Shown here: positions 1 through 9,183 of the stretch, one piece after another
Layout of the letters: every line of letters starts with the position of its first letter
Numbering within the stretch: position 1 is the first letter of the stretch
Assembly (NCBI RefSeq): GCF_001632365.1
Contig: NW_024468551.1
Coordinates: 2,602-66,601 of the forward strand
Source: Laetiporus sulphureus 93-53
Taxonomy: Eukaryota; Basidiomycota; Agaricomycetes; Polyporales; Laetiporaceae
Length of the DNA: 64,000 nt
Reading direction: 5' to 3'
Notes under the pieces: model-generated
Database searches by the model: none
Told to the model about the DNA's origin: nothing
The model's input: the letters and a program-made list of their open reading frames with translations, nothing else
Position numbers and translations under genes: made by a program

Positions 1-2367
1 CGTTGCCACAGCAGCATACATTAGAGATCCGATGAGTGATGCATATCCGTTGCTACAGTTTTGCACATCATCGATCCCAATTTCCTCCTTCTCAAGGGGA
101 ATATTCGGATCAAGAGGCATGCCTACCGCATTTGAGTTCGCTAACCCTTCTTTTTGCAGGATAGAAACAATATATTTATTTTGAGTGATTTTAATCGTGC
201 GCTTTGCACGATCTCGCTCAATTTCTATCCCGATGATCTTCTTTGGATCACCAAGGTCAGTGACTTCAAACATGGTCTGAAGTTCATGCTTCAGATGACC
301 CATAATATTAGGATCATTGGTGAATATCAGTAGATCGTCTACCCATACGGTAACGATTTCTACTTTTCCACCTCTGATCCGAATATATGCGCAAGGATCT
401 GAGAATAATCGCCTAAAACCCGCATTTATTAGCTCATGGTTAAGTTGAATATTCCACTCACGCCCGGCTTGTTTGAGTCCATAGAGGGTCTTGTGTAATC
501 TGCATACACGGTGCGTCTGGTCTGCATACCCTTCAGGCTGGCGCATATAGATCTCCTCTTTCAGGATTCCATTTAGATAGGTGCCTTTGACGTCCATCTG
601 TTGAATTTCCCAATCGAGGATTGCAGCTAGCCCTAGGACAGCTCGTATCATCTCAAGGCAGACCACGGGCGAGAACGTCTCCATGTAGTCCATGCCAGGG
701 ATCTGTGAGTAGCCTTTTGCCACTAGACGTGCCTTGTATTTGATTACCTCACCTTCCTTGTTGGTCTTCTTGATCAGGACCCATTTGTTGCCTACCGCTT
801 TGCAGTCTGGGGGTAGATCTACAAGATCCCATGTCCCTATATCATGCAGTTGCTTCATCTCAGCTTGCACTGCTTGCTCCCAATGGGGCCATTCCGGTGA
901 ATTCTTCACATCCTGTAATGATTTTGGCTCATCTGGATCCATAGAAGTGCACATTGCCTGGTAGATTACTTCGGCAGATGCAGCAGCATCCATGTCATCG
1001 TCATCTGCCTCAGGGTCATTGAGGAGCTGACAGTTCGGACACGTGATCTTTCGTTTTGATCTCCGAGGTTCTTCAGGTACCTGCGCTTCTTCCACTTCAA
1101 TGTGCTTTCGCTTCTTCAGATCGGAACGTGGCGCATTCTCAGTGGAAGACTCCCCCTCACACGTTTGATCCAGCGTGAACTCCCCCTGTAGCTCCAGTGT
1201 GTTGGTTGTCACAGAGAGTGGGAGCTGCGAAGCGGGCACAAAATGATAATTGCGCGAAGTTTTCACAGCGTGTGTGGACGCGTCGTAGTAGCAGATGGCG
1301 TGCGGTCCATCGAGATAGCCAACGAAGATGTACTTCATGGCGCTCGGCGCTAACTTCGATAAGTTAAGTGCTTCATTTAGCACCCATACGTCGGATCCGA
1401 ATTCGCGTAGATATGCAATGTTAGGCTTCCGCGCGTTCCATTTCTCGTATGGCATCATGTCAGGTAATGCGCGCGTAGGTGCGTGATTCTTGATGTATAC
1501 GGCATGACCCACTGCTTCTGTCCACAGATAGCATGGAATGTCATGTGCGTAGAGCATAGCGCGTGCACGTGATAATAACATGCAGTTTAGACATTCTGCA
1601 ATTCCATTCTGGGATGGGGAATAAGGCGCAGTAGTGCCTGTTTCAATTCCTCGGGATTGGCACCATTGTGTCAAGTCGTTATTTAGATATTTGCGTCCGT
1701 TATCCATTTGGAGCTGACGACGCTGAGTCCCATAACAACGGTCCAGATTTGTCAAATAAAATTTGACTTTCTCGGATGTCTCGTCTTTCGTTTTCATGAA
1801 TGATACTGTAGTAAATCTGGTACAGTCATCCGTGAATGAGACGAAATAACGCCATCCTTGTAGGGCAGTCATCGGAGCCGGTCCCCACACATCTGTGTGT
1901 GTTAATTCTCCGGGGACTGTGTCTCTTTTTGCTGCCTCTTTCGGAAACGACTTCCTGATGGCCTTAGCTTGTACGCAGGCTTCACACTCAATATTATCTG
2001 GGCTGGGCGCGATTTCTAGGCCTTCGACCATGTGCTCCCAGTGTAACCGTGTGAGCGCTGGTTTCGCAATATGGCCATAAATTCTGTGCCACTCGTCCCA
2101 GGTGTGAGGAGTGTCTTCCTGCGTGGCATATATTAATTTGGAAGCGGTAGAAATGGGCTCGAGATTTAATTGATAAAGTCGACCTTGTTTCTTACCTACA
2201 GCAAGTGTAGCACCATGCTTATCCATGATTAGTGCATGACTGTCACCCATGTGTACCCTTCCACCGGCTTCATCAAGCCGTGCAATGGATTGAAGATTGC
2301 TGGGTGCTGTCGGCACATGTAGCACGTTGCGAAGATTGAACCTTACTATGCGATTTCCCACTTTACT
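1..2367 (-). pseudogene. copia integrase and reverse transcriptase, separated from Gag-Pro by a stop codon
   Basis: In the same frame as Gag-Pro, directly after the TGA, the sequence reads NVLHVP, then an HHCC zinc-binding domain (HRIYGHI ... CEACVQAK), then the integrase core with THTDVWGP, QMDNGRKY and NGIAECLN, supplying the D, D and E residues. A connecting region leads to reverse transcriptase: NKWVLIKKT, RLVAKGYSQIPGMDY, the QMDVKGTYLNG block, and the catalytic box as WVDDLL (usually YVDDLL). The frame appears open to position 1, ending at GSLMYAAVAT, just before RNase H. Apart from the one stop I saw no break, so the insertion is fairly young. Confidence 0.85.
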
Positions 2368-3654
2368 TCAGATGGCTACAGTGCCTCGGCCTAAAGCCTT
2401 GATAGGCGCTGGACCTATCCCGGAGATTAAGTGGTTGCATAAGGGCTCATAGGTCTGGAAAACATCATGGCGAGAAGTGATGTGGGAGGTGCTTCCTGAA
2501 TCTGCAAACCAACCATAAAATGAAGCATCTGAATCTTCTGAACCTAATGATACACAGTTTTCGTCATCATCTTCTGCAATTCTCACCTGATCTCTCTTGG
2601 CGTGGCTTGATCCAGCGATCTGCGGATCATTGCGCTCACGTGCTTCGAACTTCGACTTCTTCTTCGGTGGCTCATCTTGTGCCTTATCAGATAAGATTCC
2701 TCTGGGGGCGTAGCACTCCAAGGTCTTGTGCCCCCATTTTCCGCAGTTTCCGCACTTCATTTTGGGGTGCCCGTGGAATTTACAATCCCGCGTGATGTGG
2801 TTCTTCTGACCGCAGATGCCGCATGGTCTCATCACGCCCTTGCCCTTCTTCCACTCCGCATTCTGGGTGAAGAGGGCTTGAGTCTGCAATGTGCCTGTGG
2901 CAGCCTGCTCGACATCTCGGCTCTTCCGGCAACAGTTCTCATCGTGAATGACTGCGATGAGATCTTGCGACGTAATCTGAGTTCCACTGCCAGACTGGGA
3001 CTGCCCTCCTGCTGCTCCGAAATAGGAATTCGTGAATGAATTCCAGGATTCTGGTAGCAACATGAGGATAATTGAAATGAACTCGTCGTCCGGGATGAGC
3101 TTTCCCATCTGGTGGAGCTCCTCCTGAAGCTGATGCAGTTCCTTCAACCAGTCATCCATGTCCTTGTCATCTGGAGCTCGAGATTGATATAACGTATGCT
3201 GGTGTGCCAGAAGGCCGTGATGGCCTGGCTTCTCCTTCAGGATCCTGAGACTCTCCCAAATCTCATGTGATGTCCCCGACTCGCTCACATGAATGAGCTG
3301 ATCGTCGGCCATGGACATCAACATGACCTCTGCTGCTTCACTATCTTTGTCTTTCCAATCTGCGATCTTGGCTTCCCTCGCTGCCTTCTCTTCTGCCATC
3401 ACTATATCTGGCAGGGGCTGCGGAATCGGGATCTCACCGGTCACATATTTGGTAAGATGCTTCTGTTGACTTTCCCAGCCAGCCCGCTGCGCGGCCAGGA
3501 ATTCGGGAGTCGCCCGCTCTCTAGAAGATGGCTCCACGAGGCTAAACCGATGGCCCGTCCCATTGTAGCCGCACCCTATTATATACACGCGCGCTACTAC
3601 TCTCCCATGCCGGTGGCACAGGTCGCACCAGGGCCTCTCACATCTGCACTCCAT
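2368..3654 (-). CDS. copia Gag with two zinc knuckles, fused to aspartic protease start
   Basis: The open frame gives 428 residues from an ATG at 3654, but the first ~60 residues translate a GC-rich repeat, so the true Gag start may lie further in, for example at a Met just after residue 85. The central part matches copia Gag (UBN2-type): it contains MSMADDQLIHVSES and a leucine-rich stretch ending LLPESWNSF. Two CX2CX4HX4C knuckles follow, CGICGQKNHITRDC and CGNCGKWGHKTLEC, which bind RNA in the capsid. A basic stretch then leads to WFADSGSTSHIT, the protease active site (DSG). The frame stops at TGA 2368-2370 just after GRGTVAI; the same frame continues into integrase, so the stop is a lesion or a recoding site. 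Confidence 0.85.
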   Translation of the reverse strand: MECRCERPWCDLCHRHGRVVARVYIIGCGYNGTGHRFSLVEPSSRERATPEFLAAQRAGWESQQKHLTKYVTGEIPIPQPLPDIVMAEEKAAREAKIADWKDKDSEAAEVMLMSMADDQLIHVSESGTSHEIWESLRILKEKPGHHGLLAHQHTLYQSRAPDDKDMDDWLKELHQLQEELHQMGKLIPDDEFISIILMLLPESWNSFTNSYFGAAGGQSQSGSGTQITSQDLIAVIHDENCCRKSRDVEQAATGTLQTQALFTQNAEWKKGKGVMRPCGICGQKNHITRDCKFHGHPKMKCGNCGKWGHKTLECYAPRGILSDKAQDEPPKKKSKFEARERNDPQIAGSSHAKRDQVRIAEDDDENCVSLGSEDSDASFYGWFADSGSTSHITSRHDVFQTYEPLCNHLISGIGPAPIKALGRGTVAI

Positions 3655-3667
3655 GCCCAGATTCCAA
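3464..3667. repeat. 204-bp direct repeat, copy A (overlaps Gag 5' end)
   Basis: Matches 4412-4615 over 204 bp with no indels and 11 substitutions by eye, all transitions. Read on the minus strand the unit runs from TGGAATC to GTCAACA and holds a TATATAA motif, so it has LTR-like ends, but no PBS follows it. It may be a duplicated leader and Gag start, or a nested solo-LTR-like element. Confidence 0.85.
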
Positions 3668-3733
3668 TATGCCCCCTCGACCTAGCCACTGCTGCGTCAA
3701 TCCCATTGTGGGCCACACGCCTGTACCGCACTC

Positions 3734-3980
3734 CCTGTCCCCAGGGATGCCGATCTCCGTTCCATGTGCTTCCCTGCCCACCTCGGTCCGTACACCAGTC
3801 CCGGCACCCCCTGATCTTGGGTCCCAGTCTCTGTACCATACGCATCCCGTACGTGCCCATTTTCGGTGACTTCCTATAGCGCCCCCACGCGCTCGTCGCT
3901 CGCTCGGTCCACACGCCAGTCCCGATGCCCCTTGGATTCGGGTCTCGATCTCCGTTTCATGCGTGCTCCGTGCAAGCGCC
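3734..3980. repeat. degenerate ~120-bp tandem repeat inside a GC-rich retroelement leader
   Basis: The stretch beginning TCGGTCCGTACACCAGTCCC near 3784 recurs as TCGGTCCACACGCCAGTCCC near 3904, with the following ~40 bp also similar. The block is GC-rich and open in several frames on both strands; I do not read these overlapping frames as genes. Confidence 0.55.
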
Positions 3981-4411
3981 TCGCTCGGCTTTTCTTCGGC
4001 GCTCCGCGTGCTGTGACTGTGTCGCTTCGTCGGACTGCCGGCCTGTCTCGCTCGGCATCCGCTCGGCCCACCCTTTGACGCCCTGCTCCGCCCTCGCCTC
4101 GCTGGTAGGCCCGCCTCACGCAGTGCCTGCCCCCTGTGCCTGGTGTCTTGTATCACCACAGCAGTGCCCCGCGGTCAACCCTCTGGCCCTCACCCTCCTG
4201 CCCTCGACCTCCTGATCCCACCTCTGCCCGGTTGCACCTGTCTCTCAGCTGCCCTGCAGCCTTCACACCTCGGCAACCTGCCCCAGCTCCCAGCCCTTGA
4301 CCTGCCAACTGGATCACTCACCAGTCAGCATCATGGTCCCCAGCAGGAACCTCGTAGTGGTGGTTCTCGTCGATTGTGGTGAGTGCCTCTTGGTCAATAG
4401 TGATCGGTTTG

Positions 4412-4615
4412 TGTTGACTTTCCTAGCCAGCCCGCTGCACGGCCAGGAATTCAGGAGTCGCCCGCTCTCTAGAAGATGGCTCCACGGGGCTAAACCGATG
4501 GCCCGTCCCATTGTAGCCGCACCCTATTATATACACGCACGCTACTACTCTCCCACGCCGGTGGCGCAGGTCACACCGGGGCCTCTCACATCTGCGCTCC
4601 GTGCCCAGATTCCAA
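4412..4615. repeat. 204-bp direct repeat, copy B
   Basis: Second copy of the repeat at 3464-3667, offset by 948 bp. On the minus strand it translates to the same peptide family (SSRERATPEFLA) as copy A but is followed by a stop where copy A continues into Gag. Copy B is contiguous with the leader and PBS side, so it may mark the original Gag start, with copy A added by duplication. Confidence 0.85.
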
Positions 4616-4818
4616 CAGCTTCCTCTTCCATACATGTTGCACATGCCTCTTCCACGGAAGCCAATTGTCCTCCGTGAGGTATGGCATGCAGTACGGATTG
4701 TGAGAATCCGCATGGTCAGTGTTCTTCGGCATAGGGGTAATTCCGCACTTTTATATATATCTCGTAGATTTTTCGCTAGTAGACTCAGATAGCTGTATGA
4801 TGCGTTTATACAGCACTG

Positions 4819-4834
4819 CCGGGGCTCATAACCT
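4819..4834 (-). other. putative primer binding site (half initiator-tRNA-Met type)
   Basis: On the minus strand this reads GGTTATGAGCCCCGG. It resembles the anticodon-region complement of initiator methionine tRNA (TTATG facing the CAT anticodon) used by copia and some fungal copia elements, which prime from an internal tRNA fragment. It lies directly inside the proposed LTR end, where a PBS should be. Confidence 0.45.
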
Positions 4835-4982
4835 GTAGCGTTCGCCAGAATCCGGGAGGACGAGCGAGCGGATGATGGAGCGGGGCAAGGAGAGCTCGGG
4901 CTTATATGCCGAGCTCCCTAATTAGGATTACTTTATATATAAGTACATATTTGGAATATTACGTAATGTGGCGCCAGCCACA
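4835..4982 (-). repeat. putative 5' LTR of the copia element
   Basis: This 148-bp segment begins TGTAGC on the plus strand and ends GCCACA, so its ends form an imperfect TG...CA inverted repeat, as in LTRs. It holds a TATA-like run near 4932-4941 and sits immediately outside the primer-binding-site-like sequence. The partner LTR lies beyond the left edge, so the call cannot be tested here. Confidence 0.45.
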
Positions 4983-5640
4983 ACGTCTTCACTGGGTGCT
5001 CTCGGATTGCTCCCTCCGGGCATTCCCAATGGCACCCCAGTTCCCTTTATCTTTGTACATTTCGGTCTATGCTCTGCTTCGGCTTGTTACGGTCCTACGG
5101 AAGGTAATAATTGCCCCTTGAGCGTGAACTTCCACTACTTGTCGCGTGCGCCGACAAAGCCTCCTCAGTGTGCTCGTTGTCGATGCTTCAGTCACGGGCC
5201 TCTTTGTTAAGATGGCATGCGCGTCGCTTGTCACCCCCGCTCCCCGGAGATCGAAGCGCAGCGTTCTCTCAGTCAAAATGAGTCATTGCTGATCAAAATG
5301 GCTATACAGTAGGCACATGGTCCCCAAAGCCATGGTGCATGCGTGATGTCGGCAAGCAGTCTTCGATGAGCGTTCTATTGTCCTAGAGTCATCATCTCGT
5401 ACAACATCACCCAGAAGATGGTTCCGGTTAGACACATCTACTGATTCTGATACATCCGAATTCACCGAGCTCCGGTCCTGATTTGTACGTTCCTTTACCT
5501 AATGCCCCTCGCATCGCTTTTCCGTACTTCTTGGTCACTATTCAGCGAAGATTATTCTACATCGTGGTGATGGTCAGTCTTACCTTGAATTTGGGAACCG
5601 GTGTCCCCATGTGACGAAGCCATAGCTCGTGCCACCTGCC
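4983..5640. other. intergenic, between retroelement and first hydrolase
   Basis: Only short overlapping frames without recognisable motifs. I see no gene here. Confidence 0.5.
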
Positions 5641-5648
5641 TATAAAAA
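5641..5648 (+). promoter_or_regulatory. TATA box of the 5702 hydrolase
   Basis: TATAAAAA lies about 60 bp before the ATG at 5702, at a normal distance for a fungal core promoter. Confidence 0.6.
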
Positions 5649-5701
5649 AGCTTGCAGGCACTCCCTCGGCAGCCTCATCCCATCCTACAGCGGTCGCCGA
5701 C

Positions 5702-6667
5702 ATGTCTGAGATAACAGGAACCATTCCATTTGTCTACGGCGGCGAGACCTACCATACATGGTACAAGGTTGCCGGTGACCTGCAATCAGGCGTCCGTCCT
5801 CTAATAGCTCTCCATGGTGGGCCTGGCATCTCCCATCGCTACATGCTTCCGCATGCCTCCTTGTCCAAATCCCATAACATTCCCGTCATATTCTACGATC
5901 AGATAGGCATCGGCCAGTCGTCTCACCCCAAGGATAAATCGAAGGAGTTCTGGTCCGTGGACCTTTTCATGGATGAGCTCGACAATCTCCTTGATCATTT
6001 CAAAATTCGCGATAACTTCGATCTCCTCGGGCACTCCTGGGGCGGCATGTTGGCCGCTCACTATGCTGGCTATCGTCGCCCCTCCGGCATGAAGCATCTT
6101 ATCATTGGAAACGCGAGCGCATCTATGGAGTTGTGGGAGAAGGCACAAATGCGCTGCTTGAACGGCTTCCAGAGGATCTTAGGGAGATGTTGAGGCGGCA
6201 CGAGAGGGAGGGCACGACGGATAGCAAGGAATACCAGGAAGGGATGCAGGTCTTCTACCAGAAGCACGTCTGCGCGATGAATCCGTGGCCCGAGCTGTTG
6301 TTGGAATCGTTCGCAGCTATGTCAGAGGATCCTACCGTCTACAGCACCATGTACGTGTCTTCACGATGTCCCAAGTGGCGATCGCACCATGACTCACGAC
6401 TTACATCTTAGGATTGGCCCCTCCGAGTTCAACATCGTCGGTACGCTCCGAACGTGGTCGTGCATCGATCAGTTGCATAACATAGCGGCATCAACGCTGC
6501 TGATCAATGCCGAGGAGGACGAGGCACAGGACATCAACTTCATACCCATATTCCAGAGTGTTTCCCGTGTCAAGTGGGTTCAGCTCACGCATTGCACACA
6601 CATCCCATTTTTCGAGGCGCCGGGCAGATACTTCGAGATCTTGAGCGATTTCCTTCTAAATGTATGA
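5702..6667 (+). pseudogene. proline-iminopeptidase-like alpha/beta hydrolase with one frameshift
   Basis: Two exons (5702-6350, 6412-6667; intron begins GTACGT and ends TTAG). The S33/proline iminopeptidase signature is clear: HGGPG oxyanion motif near residue 40, nucleophile elbow GHSWGG, acid in INAEEDEAQD, and catalytic His in THCTHIPFFEAPG near the C-terminus. Such enzymes release N-terminal proline or hydrolyse small amides. The frame breaks at about 6141-6143: one base is missing in the WEKA/WMKG region, and without repair translation stops at 6193. Restoring one base gives 302 codons, exactly the family length. The deleted paralogue at 21318-21701 keeps the correct frame across the same site, which supports a real lesion here (or a local base error). 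A TATA box and good Kozak context suggest recent activity. Confidence 0.85.
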
Positions 6668-6710
6668 TTGTATTTCGAGTGGAGGGCTCCGTTGAAATAA
6701 ATTGGTCGAC

Positions 6711-7556
6711 AATGCTTCCTCGTTCATTTGCTGAGAAAGCAGGCTTTGATTTCAGGTTGTCGTCGCAGAATCCTCGCACCAGAGCCAGGTACAAAATTCA
6801 CTGTTTTTGTTTTTGCTTTTCTGCTCCTATGTTCAATGTTTGGACTCAATCATGGCTGGGATCAGTGGATACCGATCTACAAACATACTGTCGAGGCTGC
6901 TTCTCACGAGATAGGAAGCCTGTTGGGAGTGCTTACAATGATCTATCGCGCAATGTCCCTGTCCATTCGGTACGCTGCAATGGGGTTTTCTATTCAATGA
7001 GTCGCATTGTGCGGAACTTTCTCGCAGACAAAGTGTGGCCGTTCTTGCTCGTCATCCCTACAACCATGATCTGGGCAGCGCTCATGTTCTCCATGCTTAG
7101 AATCAAGTGGGTACTCGCATTCCACGATCCAAATGACGAGGAGATATTGAATGCTCAGGAGCGTGGCTTCGACGGTTCTGGTAGCAAATGTTCCTGGCAT
7201 AGTACTTTCCGCGGTTTGTGGATGAGAGATACTGTGATATTTCAAGGAGGTACTATTGACATATTTTGGACCTTCAGATCTTGCGTTCATTGTCGCTGCC
7301 GTGGTTTCCCTGGCTCGAAGTCCAGAAGAGCGGGGGTTACGCTTTCTTTTGGTTCCTTATCTTGTGCCTTGAATGAGCTTGTGCTGTCAGACTACGAAAC
7401 GGCCTCGCGCTTTTCACAGTCAGCTTTGCCGCGCTCGTTGGAATCGTAATCGCTGGCACCCTGTCAACCGAAGAATATCACTGGACTAGAGCGATCGGAT
7501 TCCCTGCAGAACGTTCTGTTGTGGCAGCCTTCTTCGCCGTGTGCGTCTTTTGAAGG
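6711..7556 (+). other. unassigned multi-exon membrane protein or its remnant
   Basis: Frames with clear membrane segments follow each other on the plus strand. One is FTVFVFAFLLLCSMFGL near 6800-6850. Another is VWPFLLVIPTTMIWAALMFS near 7035-7095, followed by IKWVLAFHDPNDEEILNAQ. DLAFIVAAVVSLARS lies near 7274-7318, and a final NGLALFTVSFAALVGIVIAG ends at a stop near 7556. A plausible donor (GTACGC) sits at ~6970, but I could not join the last two segments without a frame problem, so the gene may be broken. No enzyme motif or known family is recognised; the pattern resembles the many uncharacterised multi-pass proteins of Agaricomycetes. Confidence 0.35.
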
Positions 7557-9101
7557 CCATTAGACATGTGCCTTCGTCGGCACGATCTTGTTCGCAACAG
7601 AGAAAGTGCATGTCAAGGGCAGAGTGCTTTGATTATGCAGGGACCGGTGTCGATCGAGAGTACGCGACTTGAATTCAGGAAGGTTCGCTCTTCCCGTACA
7701 CCATTCTCGCGCATTTGTGCCACCGCTGTATCCGTTCTATTATATCACAAACAGGAAACGTCAACATGTTGATTCTTTACTTACGAGAGGCAAGAGGCCG
7801 TTCAACTGGGAGTTAATATATCAAGGAAACATTGTGCACTAAAGCTTTCAATGCGCATCTTGCAGCGCGCACGGGGTGATTGTGTTACTTCCTGCCCAGA
7901 GAATGAGCAAGGGCAAGCTATATTTCAGCAGTCAGACAGACCTGCTCTTCTCTCCGGCCCTCGAAAGGCTTTTCGCTGTCCAGTTGAGATTGCGTTTCTT
8001 TTGTGCACCAACGACTTTGGATCGAAGGCCCACTGCATGCAATGGGCAGATTTTGATGCGGGAGGCTGACGACCCTCTTTCGCTTGATAAAAGACACAGA
8101 GAGCGGGATGCGACGAGCGAAAAGAGACAGTGAGGATAGCGCGCGAGGCTTTGGAATCCCGCCAAATGGAGATGACAGTGAAAGGTATGGAAAAAGAAGT
8201 TGCACAATGGCTCTCGTCTCGTTCTTCATGAAGGCGATTAGCAAAGAGCGATGTTGACCATATTGTTGTAACGCACAGTTCGATGAATCATTGAAATTGA
8301 CGTTGCGGAACTGATCGGATGGGCTTCTCATGCTAGCCAAGCGCCACCGCAGAAAGACAGTCAACGAGAAGCTCGACGGTACTTCGCCGAGAAGCTTGAT
8401 ATTGGGAGGCATTGCGGCGTTGTATATCGCGAGAACGCTGTACATGGACTTCACTTTCAGCTCTAATCTGCACCAAACAGGACACTGAAGCATACCCCTC
8501 ATAGGACCACTGTATGTCTTGTGCCGTCCGAATGTACACTGTAGAAGCAGGATTTAGTGGCCAGAGGGAGTATAGCCATGGTGACCCGGGAATACTTAGT
8601 CAGGGAGTGAGTCGGCGGAGGCCCCAACATGCTGTACGATTTCAAACTGAGAGTCAGTCGGCTACACGCACAGTACTCCAAATTTTCAGATGACCTTAAC
8701 TCTTACACTGAAATTGATAACGTTGATTTTCGTATGTCTGTCCCAGCATGTATGGTGATGTTGCAATTGTAGACGCGCGCCAAATCGTCGCGAGCGTCCG
8801 ACGTCCATGTTTTGGCCTGGACTTCCAGCTGCGACCGCATTCAAGTTCAAGCGCTGGCGATCGTCCCATCTGTTTCCGCCGGAAGCGATAGCGTCAACCC
8901 CGGCGACCGGTTGACGTTCATTTCGACTTGCCATATCCGGCGGATCTTGACCCTCCCTCTGCCGGTTCAACGTGTCGCGCTCGTCATCAGAACATCTGGA
9001 ACTGCGCAAGGCTATCAGAGTCTCTCACGTACGTGCTTCGGGCTCTTGCATACGGCCGATTGTTCGTATCAGCAATTTCCATGGTCTTGTCTGGTCCATC
9101 A
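7557..9101. other. gene-poor stretch
   Basis: Overlapping short frames on both strands, the longest 194 codons on the minus strand (7918-8502), without motifs or a convincing splice pattern. I see no supportable gene. Confidence 0.45.
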
Positions 9102-9107
9102 TATATA
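9102..9107 (+). promoter_or_regulatory. TATA-like element of the flavin monooxygenase
   Basis: TATATA 77 bp before the ATG at 9184. Confidence 0.45.
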
Positions 9108-9183
9108 CTGCCTCGCAGAAGGCTTTCTCTCAAGCGAGATTGGAGCTCTCGACGTCTACTCCTGTTATCGCCTCTCCCAACTT

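Larger units (their letters stand above)
1..4982 (-). mobile_element. Ty1/copia LTR retrotransposon, 5' portion, truncated by window edge
   Basis: The minus strand reads, from right to left, a short LTR-like end, a primer-binding-site-like sequence, a long leader with repeats, then Gag, protease, integrase and reverse transcriptase. This PR-IN-RT order is diagnostic of Ty1/copia (Pseudoviridae-type) rather than Ty3. The element runs off the left edge inside the RT/RNase H junction, so RNase H and the 3' LTR are not in the window. An in-frame TGA at 2368-2370 separates Gag-Pro from IN-RT, so this copy is probably not autonomous as it stands. Confidence 0.9.

Noticed and set aside
3597..4382. 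Several overlapping open frames on both strands in the GC-rich block
   Set aside because: GC-rich degenerate repeat DNA of the retroelement leader lacks stops by composition; no motifs and mutually exclusive frames.
7918..8502. 194-codon minus-strand open frame
   Set aside because: Low-complexity hydrophobic/basic mix without motif, splice context or neighbour support.
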